A DNA stretch of 64,000 nt from Chitinophaga filiformis (GTDB taxonomy: Bacteria; Bacteroidota; Bacteroidia; Chitinophagales; Chitinophagaceae): NCBI RefSeq assembly GCF_900102545.1, contig NZ_FNBN01000005.1, forward strand, positions 1 to 64,000. Direction: 5' to 3'. The notes below the pieces were generated by a model, which worked only from the letters and a program-made list of their open reading frames with translations, had not been told where the DNA came from and did no database searches. A program made the translations under genes and the position numbers. Below are positions 10,601-18,215 of this stretch, in pieces. Numbering within the stretch: position 1 is the first letter of the stretch; each line of letters begins with the position of its first letter.

Positions 10601-10839
10601 TTGTGAAATTGCGTGAGGTGACTTTATCTTATGATTTTCCGACAGACAAATTCAAGAACTCAAGGTTTGTCAAAGGCGTTACTGTTACCGGATTTGCCCG
10701 TAACATCATCATATGGACACCGTATAAGGGTATAGACCCGGAAACCAGCCTGACGGGAGCTACCAATGCACAGGGTATTGACTACTTCAATATACCTGGT
10801 ACCTCCAGCTACGGCCTGAACTTTAAGTTTAAATTCTAA
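7603..10839 (+). CDS. SusC/RagA-family TonB-linked outer membrane protein (second)
   Basis: This second TonB-dependent import channel is paired with the SusD gene 13 bp downstream. The signal peptide runs to about residue 20 (GLYA-QQ). It is followed by a CarboxypepD-reg-like domain (VTGKVTGTDGVPVPYATVQI), a plug with the PLFVIDGIPVD motif, and a barrel ending LNFKFKF. At 1078 residues it matches the family. Its N-terminal domain strongly resembles that of the SusC at 2654, but the barrel regions diverge, so the two are paralogs with probably different ligands. The leader AAATCTGAACCGTT before its ATG resembles the AAATCTAAATCGTTT before the first SusC. No adjacent anti-sigma/ECF pair or hydrolase is visible. 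Confidence 0.95.
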   Translation: MLKHLLCLLILTCLMTGLYAQQREVTGKVTGTDGVPVPYATVQIKGTNKGTTADQNGNFRLVVEGNNPILQVRSVGFTLKEIPVGSGTTFDVTLTQDNKNLQEVVVTGIGIKREKKALGYAVQDVKGDDLVRASQGDALRALSGKVAGMQVVGSGGTPGASTFIKLRGTNSLTGNNQPLFVIDGIPVDNSQNYSGDPADADNNLLQGATNTNRGADINPDDIESISVLKGPAAAALYGIDAANGAIIITTKKGKAGKVAVDFSTGISFDVVNRLPKIQKQFAKGSGGVLAPFTSSNRYSWGPNVDTLFWTGTPNEYDFHGNVVGASDPNANIKFVPYDNTKDFWKTAVTYNNSLSFTGGTEAATYRMSVSHNYQNSIVPLQYQQRTAIALAGQLKISEKIRTSANLNFNVTNGSMPQNGSNLSGIMLGLTRTPVSFDNSNGGLAADDPRTYLFSNGLQRSYRNGIYDNPYWTINKTPYTTAVNRIIGSLQVDYDFIKDFTLTYRIGTDVYSDNRHQYYEIQSGAYNGGRLFDDRYTYKSVNSDAIVTYNKQVSKDFRLNLRVGNNLYSRKLDELYVQGDGLTSPGYDNISNATVQKSYNYVTPYRRISLYFDANFDFQSMLFLEVTGRNDWSSTLPPGSNSFFYPSASLGFVFTELGALKGGKVLSFGKLRLSVAQVGKDPGAFVTKSFSVPTTYPDGYTTGISFPYDGKGSFSLDNVLGNPNLKPEKTLSYEAGLQLQFFDNRFGIDATGYHTKGTDLLVRAPIAGSAGYQYVNLNAAAIRNNGLEITLSAKPIVGKAFTWDMFVNYSMNRSKVLALAPGINQVTVNGFTGTVVAHLPNEPAGIIYAYGWQRDSQGRIVVSDNADDFGYPVVSTVQKRVGNPNPVFLMGIGNTFSYKGFSLYTLVDWKHKGDLWNGTRGSLQAIGTSYYTINRGEQHVFPGVMGHLNDAGEVVHNEGGAEKPGGGAVNTTSVPLDEAWYLGNGGGFGAQTETFIDDASFVKLREVTLSYDFPTDKFKNSRFVKGVTVTGFARNIIIWTPYKGIDPETSLTGATNAQGIDYFNIPGTSSYGLNFKFKF

Positions 10840-10852
10840 CCCTTTAAAACGA

Positions 10853-12199
10853 ATGACCATGTTACGGATTACTAAATATATACTGCCGCTGTTACTCCTG
10901 TTAGCCATCTCGCAGGGATGCAGAAAAGACTATTTCTATAACGGTATCAATGATGACCCCTCTCAGCTGAAGAATCCAACAGCAACGGCGCTGCTGCCGG
11001 GAACGATCCTGCAGAGCGCTTATACCTGGGGTGGGGATGCCTCCCGCTTCCCGTCTATCTTTATGCAACAGGTAACAGGAGCCGCCAACCAGTCAGCCAG
11101 TGCTGATTTGTATAACATCACGCCAGACGATGTGGACAATATGTGGTACGCCGGCTTTTATGGCGCTATTATGACGAATATTGATACATTAATATCTATT
11201 GCTACTGCCGCCGGACAAAAGCACTATGCTGCAGTGGGCAAGATCCTGATGGCGAATGATCTTGGACAGGTGACTGATTTCTGGGGAGATGTACCTTATA
11301 CAGAAGCCTTTAAGGGGCTGGGCAATACGCAGCCGAAATATGATAATCAGCAGGCTATTTATGCCGATTTGCACCGGCTGCTCGACGAGGCGATTGCTGA
11401 TCTTGAGGCGGATGATGGATCTCCCTTCCAGCCCGGTTCCAACGACGACCTGCTGTTTGAAGGTGATCTGGAAAAATGGGTGAGATTTGCCCATTCACTG
11501 AAGGCCAAGTTCTACCTGCATACTATTAAGGTTGATAATACCGCACTAGCCAAAGCGCTGGCGGAAGCTGATAAGGGTTTTGAGACCGGGGAAGCTGCCT
11601 TTGTTAAATTTGTAGGTAGCAGCGCCACCACTACCCAGGCGCCCTGGTACCAGTTCAATACCCAGCGCGCAGATATTATATTCACCGGGCACCTGAATGA
11701 TATCATGGATGCTGCCGGCGATCCACGGTATGACGTGTATTTTGACCCTTCAGATCCAAGTTCACTGGGCCCATTGTACGGCTCTCCCAATTCTCCGGTT
11801 TACTTCATGTCTTACGATGAACTGAAATTCATAGAAGCAGAGCTGCAATTCCGGAATGGTGATATGACCGCAGCAGCCGCAGCCTATAATGAGGCGGTAA
11901 GGGCTAACCTGGTCAGGACCATCAACGATGCTACCTATCTGACTGAAGTAGACAGGACAGCTGCTAATATTACGCTCAACGATATCATGACGCAGAAATA
12001 CATAGCCCTGTTCCTCAGTCCTGAAGTATGGACAGACTGGCGCAGAACGGGTTTACCGGCGCTGACAGCTACTCCGGGTAATGTACTGGGAGGCCAGTTG
12101 CCAAGATCACTGTTCTACCCCAGCAGTGAGATACGCTACAATACCAATACGCCCGCCAATACAAGGCTCACACGCCGCGTCTGGTGGGATGCGCAATAA
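10853..12199 (+). CDS. SusD/RagB-family lipoprotein (second)
   Basis: This surface lipoprotein partners the preceding SusC channel. The hydrophobic leader ends at the lipobox ISQGC, with Cys about residue 23. An ATG three codons in (10859) is an equally good start. The family motifs are NDLGQVTDFWGDVPYTEA in the centre and QKYIALFLSPEVWTDWRRTG near the C-terminus, both typical of the SusD-like_2 group. It has 448 residues, follows the SusC stop by 13 bp, and is closed by a terminator at 12233. The ligand is unknown. Confidence 0.93.
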   Translation: MTMLRITKYILPLLLLLAISQGCRKDYFYNGINDDPSQLKNPTATALLPGTILQSAYTWGGDASRFPSIFMQQVTGAANQSASADLYNITPDDVDNMWYAGFYGAIMTNIDTLISIATAAGQKHYAAVGKILMANDLGQVTDFWGDVPYTEAFKGLGNTQPKYDNQQAIYADLHRLLDEAIADLEADDGSPFQPGSNDDLLFEGDLEKWVRFAHSLKAKFYLHTIKVDNTALAKALAEADKGFETGEAAFVKFVGSSATTTQAPWYQFNTQRADIIFTGHLNDIMDAAGDPRYDVYFDPSDPSSLGPLYGSPNSPVYFMSYDELKFIEAELQFRNGDMTAAAAAYNEAVRANLVRTINDATYLTEVDRTAANITLNDIMTQKYIALFLSPEVWTDWRRTGLPALTATPGNVLGGQLPRSLFYPSSEIRYNTNTPANTRLTRRVWWDAQ

Positions 12200-12232
12200 A
12201 CCATATTACTTCCTTGTACCGACGTTTGAAAA

Positions 12233-12262
12233 AGAGACCTTTCATTTTAAGGTCTCTTTTTT
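12233..12262 (+). terminator. Intrinsic terminator after second SusC/SusD pair
   Basis: An 8-bp stem (AGAGACCT / AGGTCTCT) has a 9-nt AT-rich loop and is followed by a T run. It lies 33 bp after the SusD stop codon. Confidence 0.9.
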
Positions 12263-12269
12263 ACATTTG
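12262..12269 (+). promoter_or_regulatory. Bacteroidota -7 box (TACATTTG) for DUF3467 gene
   Basis: The sequence matches the TAnnTTTG consensus exactly and ends 20 bp before the ATG at 12290, immediately after the upstream terminator. I see no clear -33 TTG at the usual spacing. Confidence 0.5.
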
Positions 12270-12289
12270 TACCGCAAAAGCAAAATAAT

Positions 12290-12604
12290 ATGGAAAATCA
12301 GCAGGAAGAACAGAATCAGCTTAATATTGAGTTGAGCGAGGAAATAGCGGAAGGTGTATACGCCAACCTGGCTATTATCACCCATTCCAACGCAGAATTT
12401 GTAGTGGATTTTGTAAATGTGATGCCCGGATTGCCAAAGGCAAAGGTAAAATCCCGCATCATACTGACTCCTCAGCATGCCAAGCGTTTCATGAGAGCCC
12501 TGGTAGACAATATCAAGAAATATGAATCTGTGCATGGAGCTATTCAGGACCAGGACCCTGTTTCCCTGCCCATGAACTTTGGCGGACCTACTGCACAGGC
12601 ATAA
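12290..12604 (+). CDS. DUF3467 family protein
   Basis: This 104-residue acidic cytoplasmic protein matches the DUF3467 pattern: an N-terminal IELSEEIAEGVYANLAIITH segment, a central FVVDFVNVMPG, then RIILTPQHAKRFMRALVDNI and a Gly/Pro tail. The family is widespread and its function has not been assigned. It lies after a terminator and has its own -7 box. The dehydrogenase gene begins 59 bp downstream on the same strand, so the two may be co-transcribed. There is no signal peptide. Confidence 0.9.
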   Translation: MENQQEEQNQLNIELSEEIAEGVYANLAIITHSNAEFVVDFVNVMPGLPKAKVKSRIILTPQHAKRFMRALVDNIKKYESVHGAIQDQDPVSLPMNFGGPTAQA

Positions 12605-12663
12605 TTGTTCGTTCTGAGAAACGCTGAATGGAAACCATACCGGAAACAGGATTTAAGCAACAA

Positions 12664-13737
12664 ATGAGTCAAACATTCTCCTATCCCCATCTGCGGGAAT
12701 TTACCAGGGAAGTATTTATAAAAATGGGGTGTCCTCCTCAGGATGCTGACACTGCCAGTGAAGTATTGTTATCTGCGGATCTGCGGGGGATAGACTCCCA
12801 CGGTGTAGCCCGCCTCACCGGTTATGTACGCCTGTGGGAAGCCGGCAGGATCAATGCCACACCTAATGTACGTGTAGTACATGAAACACCCAGTACGGCC
12901 GTTGTAGACGGCGATGCCGGTCTGGGACTGGTAGTCGCTCCCTTTGCCATGAAAGTGGCTATTGAGAAGGCTGCAGCTGTAGGCAGCGGCTGGGTAAGCG
13001 TTAAGAACTCCAATCACTTTGGAATAGCAGGTCAGCATGCCATGATGGCCCTGGAAAGAGATATGATCGGGATGGCCATGACAAATGCCAGTCCCCTGGT
13101 GGCTCCGACTTTCGCTACCGAGCGTATGCTGGGCACCAATCCCATTGCAGTAGCCATACCTGCCAAAGAACAGCCGCCTTTCGTGGCCGACTTTGCAACT
13201 ACCACGGCTGCCAATGGTAAGCTGGAGATCCTGCAGCGGAAAAGCGAAGAAGCGCCTACCGGCTGGATCCAGGACAAAGACGGTCATTCCAGCACCAACC
13301 CGCATGAACTGAAATCCGGAGGAGCATTGTTGCCACTGGGTGGCGATCGTGACCACGGCAGTCATAAGGGATATTGCCTGGGAGCCATCGTGGATATCTT
13401 CTCCGCAGTACTCTCCGGCGCTAATTACGGTCCATGGGCACCGCCTTTCGTGAGCTTCCTGCCACTGGCACCCGATCCGGTAGGAGAGGGCCTGGGACAT
13501 TTCCTGGGAGCCATGCGGGTAGATGCCTTCCGTCCGGCAGATGAGTTCAGGGAGCATATGGATAAATGGATCACCCGCTTCCGCGAGGCGAAGCCTGTAG
13601 CGGGAGAACAGGTGCTGATACCAGGCGATCCTGAACGGGAAATGGAGAAGGAGAGAAGAACTGCGGGCATTCCTTTACTGGATCCTGTGGTGAAAGATCT
13701 GCAGGAAGTAGCAGGAAAATTTAAATTGGATTTTTAA
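12664..13737 (+). CDS. Ldh-family NAD(P)-dependent malate/lactate-type dehydrogenase
   Basis: This belongs to the malate/L-lactate/ureidoglycolate dehydrogenase family (Ldh_2 fold), which is distinct from classical MDH/LDH. Seen motifs are the N-terminal helix block ending RGIDSHGVARL, the catalytic NSNHFGIAGQHA around residue 130, the cofactor-binding NPIAVAIPA, and DHGSHKGYCLGAIVD near residue 245. I chose the ATG at 12664 (MSQTFSYPHLREF) because family members start with this helix; an in-frame ATG at 12628 would add 12 residues. The substrate (malate, 2-oxo acid, or sugar-derived hydroxy acid) cannot be decided from sequence. The nearest downstream neighbour is aspartate kinase, with no functional link evident. 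Confidence 0.88.
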   Translation: MSQTFSYPHLREFTREVFIKMGCPPQDADTASEVLLSADLRGIDSHGVARLTGYVRLWEAGRINATPNVRVVHETPSTAVVDGDAGLGLVVAPFAMKVAIEKAAAVGSGWVSVKNSNHFGIAGQHAMMALERDMIGMAMTNASPLVAPTFATERMLGTNPIAVAIPAKEQPPFVADFATTTAANGKLEILQRKSEEAPTGWIQDKDGHSSTNPHELKSGGALLPLGGDRDHGSHKGYCLGAIVDIFSAVLSGANYGPWAPPFVSFLPLAPDPVGEGLGHFLGAMRVDAFRPADEFREHMDKWITRFREAKPVAGEQVLIPGDPEREMEKERRTAGIPLLDPVVKDLQEVAGKFKLDF

Positions 13738-13815
13738 AGTCGCTTTAAACACACGAACTTGCGGCTTTTTAAGCTCAATATCTTGTAGCGTCAAACATAT
13801 AACAATTCAACAGTA

Positions 13816-15138
13816 ATGAAGATCTTAAAATTTGGTGGTACGTCTGTAGGTAAACCAGAACGTATGCATGCCGTGGCCAGTCTGGTGACTGCTGATAATG
13901 CTCCTAAAATAGTAGTGTTATCTGCATTATCCGGTACTACCAATGCGTTGGTAGAAATCGGGCAATCCCTTTCAGAGGGCAAAAAGGAACAGGCAAAAGG
14001 CCAGATAGACAAGCTGGAAGCACATTACAGAACTTTTTGCGAGGCCCTGGTCAAGCAGGACGGACCACGTGCTAAAGCCGCTGCTGTTGTTGACGAACAT
14101 TTCGAGTTCCTGAACATCATTCTTAAGATATCTTTTAACGAGGCCCTGAACAAGGATATACTGGCACAAGGTGAACTGCTGTCCACCCGCCTGTTCAGCA
14201 TATACCTGGAAGAAGCCGGTGTAGACGCAGTATTACTGCCAGCGCTGGATTTCATGAGCATCGATGAATACGAAGAGCCTGAGATCCCCAAGATCAAGAT
14301 CAAGCTGGGTAACCTGCTGGAAAAGAACAAGGGTAAAACCATCTTCGTGACCCAGGGTTACATCTGCCGTAATGCGAAAGGTGAAATAGATAACCTGAAA
14401 CGTGGTGGTAGCGACTATTCTGCTTCCCTGATCGGCGCTGCCATCCAGGCAAGTGAAGTACAGATCTGGACAGATATCGACGGTATGCACAACAACGATC
14501 CGAGGGTAGTAAAGAAAACCTTCCCGATCGAGCAGCTGTCTTTCGATGAAGCAGCGGAACTGGCCTACTTCGGCGCCAAGATCCTGCATCCTGCGTCTAT
14601 CTGGCCTGCACAGCACTTCAACATCCCGGTGAAACTGCTGAACACCATGCAGCCGGAAGCAAAAGGTACTATCATCACTGAACTGCCTAGCGGGGACGGT
14701 GTAAAAGCAATCGCTGCCAAAGACGGTATCATCGCTATCAAGATCAAATCCAGCCGCATGCTGCTGGCTTACGGTTTCCTCCGTAAGATCTTCGAAGTGT
14801 TTGAGAAATACCGTACACCTATCGATATGATCACTACTTCTGAAGTAGCGGTATCACTGACAATAGAGAATACGCCTAACCTGGACCAGCTGCTGAAAGA
14901 ATTACAGCCTTTCGGTTCTGTAGAACTGGATCATCACCAGACCATCGTTTCTATTGTAGGTAATGAGGTAGCTGCTACACCTTCCATCCTGAAGAAACTG
15001 TTTGATGCGCTGAATGAAGTACCACTGCGTATGATCTCCTACGGAGGTAGCCGTCATAATATTTCTATCCTGATAGGTGGTCAGCATAAAGAGAAAACAT
15101 TACAGCTGCTGAACAAAGGTTTGTTCAACCTGGAATAG
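13816..15138 (+). CDS. lysC: Aspartate kinase, monofunctional
   Basis: It phosphorylates L-aspartate to L-4-aspartyl phosphate, the first step toward lysine, threonine and methionine. The N-terminal amino-acid-kinase motif KFGGTSVGKPE is intact, with RGGSDYSASLIGAAIQA (about 200-216) and WTDIDGMHNNDPR in the nucleotide/aspartate-binding region. The last 130 residues carry paired ACT-type regulatory segments (IKIKSSRMLLAYGFLRKIF; TIVSIVGNEV). At 440 residues it is a stand-alone kinase with no homoserine dehydrogenase domain. The ACT region suggests feedback control by an end-product amino acid, but which one is not visible. It is transcribed alone and ends at a bidirectional terminator. The lysC/thrA naming is loose in this phylum. 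Confidence 0.93.
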   Translation: MKILKFGGTSVGKPERMHAVASLVTADNAPKIVVLSALSGTTNALVEIGQSLSEGKKEQAKGQIDKLEAHYRTFCEALVKQDGPRAKAAAVVDEHFEFLNIILKISFNEALNKDILAQGELLSTRLFSIYLEEAGVDAVLLPALDFMSIDEYEEPEIPKIKIKLGNLLEKNKGKTIFVTQGYICRNAKGEIDNLKRGGSDYSASLIGAAIQASEVQIWTDIDGMHNNDPRVVKKTFPIEQLSFDEAAELAYFGAKILHPASIWPAQHFNIPVKLLNTMQPEAKGTIITELPSGDGVKAIAAKDGIIAIKIKSSRMLLAYGFLRKIFEVFEKYRTPIDMITTSEVAVSLTIENTPNLDQLLKELQPFGSVELDHHQTIVSIVGNEVAATPSILKKLFDALNEVPLRMISYGGSRHNISILIGGQHKEKTLQLLNKGLFNLE

Positions 15139-15162
15139 GCGCTGGTAAAGTATAGAATAAAT

Positions 15163-15197
15163 GAAAAGAGGCTGCTCAATTTGAGCAGCCTCTTTTC
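15163..15197. terminator. Bidirectional terminator between lysC and dnaE-like gene
   Basis: Two 17-base complementary arms (GAAAAGAGGCTGCTCAA / TTGAGCAGCCTCTTTTC) are separated by one base. They have A-rich and T-rich outer ends, so the hairpin can serve lysC on + and the dinB-dnaE operon on -. Confidence 0.93.
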
Positions 15198-15255
15198 ATT
15201 CGGGTGCCCGATGGGATCAGGCAATTATTTAGTATGTGAAACAGATCTATGGTGT

Positions 15256-18201
15256 TTAATTATCCTCAAAGTAGCCGATCTTCCGCATGTAGCTCACCTC
15301 TATTGAATATACATCATACTCCTCTGTCACCTTTCCCTGGAGTATATAGAACCCTCCTTTCTGGAAGGGGTATTGCTTAAGAATATCAGGAAAATGTACC
15401 GTATCAACAAAATCTCCATTCACATCCATGAAGGTACCAAAACTCATAGGAACGCCTTTGCTGGTATGAATTCCCTTTGTGCATACAAGATATCCCAGCG
15501 TGGAGATAACCTTGCCTGTATGGGCCTTAAAATCCCTTGCAGGGATATATGCACGCTGGTCATGTTGCAGAATATCAAACGGCGAGCATAATGGAAAACC
15601 CAGTAATGCAATTTCTTCGAATGCATGTTCATGATCATGATAGGACAACATAGGTAACTCGCACTCAGGCACCTGCTCCCGGAATAATGGTTGTATATGT
15701 TCCGCATGCGGTGCTCTGTTCCTTAGCAGCAGGCTGCTTTTCCACAGCAATTCTTTTTTAGTGTGCGGATCAAAGTTGAAAGCCCCTATTCTTATCAGTA
15801 TATCCAACTGTTCCGGCGGAGGTGCAATACGTGCAACGAAGTCTTCGAGGTTCCCGAAAGGTCCATACAGCCTGCGTTCTTCCAGCACCTCTTCCATCCA
15901 TTTTTCTTCCAGTCCTTCAATGTGAATAAAGCCGGTATATACAGTATCACCTGTTATTCTCGTATAGTAATCACTGTTATTAATACAGGGCGCTTTAATG
16001 GTGGCGCCTGTTTTATGTAATTCACGGAAATATAATTCCCTGTTGTAAAATCCTCCGAAGTTGTTGATCACAGCTACCATAAACTCCGCAGGGAAATAGG
16101 TTTTCAGGAAAAGACTCTGATAGCTCTCTACCGCAAAACTTGCAGAGTGCGCCTTTGAAAAAGAGAAGCCGGAGAAGCTGGCTATTTGCCGCCAGAGTTC
16201 ATGTGTCACATCCTCAGGTCTTCCCAGCCGTTTACAGTTCGTGAAGAACTGTTGTTCTATTTTCTGAAAGTCTCCCTGTCCGCGGTACTTACCGGCCATG
16301 GCCCTGCGCAGGATATCTGCATCAGCGAGGTCCATATCAGCATATTCATGTACTATCTTGATCACATCTTCCTGGTATACCATGATACCGAATGTTTCGC
16401 TTAACACCTCTTTTATGATATCATGCAGGTATACCACTTTATCCTGGTTGCGATAGTTGTGCACGTATTGCCGCATCATACCTGATTGTGCCACGCCTGG
16501 CCGTATCACAGAGCTGGCAGCTACCAGCGTGAGATAGTCTTCACATTGCAGTTTCTGCAGCAGCTGCCGCATGGCGGGCGACTCAATATAAAAGCAGCCG
16601 ATGGTGTTCACTGTTTTCAGCTCATGTTGTACACGCGGATCCTGCATGAATGTTTTCACATCATGAATGTCGATATCAACGCCTTTATTTTCCTTGATAA
16701 TGCCAATAGCATCCCTGATATGTCCGAGACCACGCTGACTAAGTATATCGAATTTAAACAGCCCGATCGCTTCCGCCTGGTGCATATCCAGTTGTGCAGT
16801 ACTGAAACCTTTAGGCGGCATATAGGTTGCACAGTGCTGATGAATAGGTGCTTCACTGATCAGGATACCGCCGGCATGAATGCTGAGGTGATTGGGGAAT
16901 GCTTTCGCTCCCGACATCAGCTGACTATAGCGGAGTATATTCCGTTGTACACTATCACCCGTGAGATCAGGTCTGAAAGGCGTATCGAGTATTTTATCTA
17001 TTTCATGTTTGGGAAGGCCATACACTTTACCCAGTTCACGGATGGTGGCATTCTGTTGAAACGTAGTGACAGTGCCTAATAAGGCCGTGTGCACATTACC
17101 ATATTTTTTGAACACATAGTCGATGATCTCGTCTCTGTCCTTCCATGAAAAGTCGATATCAAAATCAGGAGGAGAGCTACGATAAGGATTAAGGAATCTC
17201 TCGAAATAAAGATTCAGTTCTATGGGATCAACATCGGTGATCTTCAGGCAATACGCGATAATAGAGTTAGCACCGCTGCCCCTGCCTACATAGAAGAAGC
17301 CCCGTTCCTGTGCATAGCGGATGATGTCCCAGGTGATGAGAAAATAACAATCGAAATGTTGCTCCCGTACAACGCCGAGCTCCTTTTCAATGCGCGCCTT
17401 AGCTTCTGCATTATCAGGACCATAGCGTTGCAGCATACCATCATAAGCTAATTGCCGGAGCAGGGCATGGTCTTCCGTTTCACTGTTCGTAAAATGTTTT
17501 TTATTACGGGGTGTTTTAAAGTTAAAGTCGATCTGGCAGGCATTCATTACCCGCACCGTATTGCTGATGATATGAGGATATTGTTCAAAAGCATCAAACA
17601 ATACCGCAGGCGGAAGGAACTGTTCATCTGCCTGAGCAGTGGTATATGTCTGCAGCTGGCTGATGAGGATGTTCTGATCTATCGCACGCAATACGCGATG
17701 CAGCTCATAATGATCTGCATCCTGGAAGGTAACGGGTTGCAGAATGACCAGTTTATCCGGGTACGAGAAAATGTCTACACGGAACAGCTTATTGATCTCA
17801 CGACGTCGGATGCCTATCAGTTCATGTGCCCGCAGATCGTCCAATGGTATTGTGCCCCAGGTATAGATAGCAAATATGCCGGGAAAGGCAGGTGCGCGGT
17901 CGGGGAAAGGTATATCCTTGTGCAGATGATCGGAGAGGAAACGGTTGATGTAAAACCATCCTTCCATGTCGCGTGCGAGGAGGATATATTTCAGATTGTG
18001 TCCGTTCCTGCATTCCAGTCCGATGATAGGTTTGATGCCTTGTTCCTGGCATTCCTTCACAAAGTTCCAGGTATCGGATGTGATGTTGATATTGGTCAGC
18101 GCCAGTGAGGTAACGCCTGTTTCACGGGCCATCCTGACCAGGTCTTTTGTATCGATGGTGCCATAGCGCAGGCTGAAGAAAGATTTGCAGTTGAGATACA
18201 T
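15256..18201 (-). CDS. DnaE-type DNA polymerase III alpha subunit, short, PHP-degenerate
   Basis: This C-family DNA polymerase has 981 residues, against about 1160 or more for a replicative DnaE. The catalytic aspartates are present: PDFDIDF at 345-351 and FKFDIL near 482-487. The GRGSGANS nucleotide/finger motif is at about 306. The N-terminal PHP domain is recognisable (FFSLRYGT; ALTNINIT) but lacks the usual metal-binding His residues (family pattern SxxSxxDG and LTDHxN), so PHP exonuclease activity is probably lost. The end of the protein is an OB-fold-like region. It is the second gene after dinB, 14 bp apart, as in damage-inducible mutagenesis cassettes of the DnaE2 type. I infer an error-prone translesion role from the context and the PHP loss; a second general polymerase cannot be excluded. 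Confidence 0.88.
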   Translation of the reverse strand: MYLNCKSFFSLRYGTIDTKDLVRMARETGVTSLALTNINITSDTWNFVKECQEQGIKPIIGLECRNGHNLKYILLARDMEGWFYINRFLSDHLHKDIPFPDRAPAFPGIFAIYTWGTIPLDDLRAHELIGIRRREINKLFRVDIFSYPDKLVILQPVTFQDADHYELHRVLRAIDQNILISQLQTYTTAQADEQFLPPAVLFDAFEQYPHIISNTVRVMNACQIDFNFKTPRNKKHFTNSETEDHALLRQLAYDGMLQRYGPDNAEAKARIEKELGVVREQHFDCYFLITWDIIRYAQERGFFYVGRGSGANSIIAYCLKITDVDPIELNLYFERFLNPYRSSPPDFDIDFSWKDRDEIIDYVFKKYGNVHTALLGTVTTFQQNATIRELGKVYGLPKHEIDKILDTPFRPDLTGDSVQRNILRYSQLMSGAKAFPNHLSIHAGGILISEAPIHQHCATYMPPKGFSTAQLDMHQAEAIGLFKFDILSQRGLGHIRDAIGIIKENKGVDIDIHDVKTFMQDPRVQHELKTVNTIGCFYIESPAMRQLLQKLQCEDYLTLVAASSVIRPGVAQSGMMRQYVHNYRNQDKVVYLHDIIKEVLSETFGIMVYQEDVIKIVHEYADMDLADADILRRAMAGKYRGQGDFQKIEQQFFTNCKRLGRPEDVTHELWRQIASFSGFSFSKAHSASFAVESYQSLFLKTYFPAEFMVAVINNFGGFYNRELYFRELHKTGATIKAPCINNSDYYTRITGDTVYTGFIHIEGLEEKWMEEVLEERRLYGPFGNLEDFVARIAPPPEQLDILIRIGAFNFDPHTKKELLWKSSLLLRNRAPHAEHIQPLFREQVPECELPMLSYHDHEHAFEEIALLGFPLCSPFDILQHDQRAYIPARDFKAHTGKVISTLGYLVCTKGIHTSKGVPMSFGTFMDVNGDFVDTVHFPDILKQYPFQKGGFYILQGKVTEEYDVYSIEVSYMRKIGYFEDN

Positions 18202-18215
18202 ATAAGGCCGGTGTT

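Noticed and set aside
12769..13557. 262-aa ORF antisense to the Ldh-family dehydrogenase
   Set aside because: It mirrors the strong coding bias of the plus-strand gene and has no recognisable domain; Cys/His-rich composition is typical of reverse-frame shadows.
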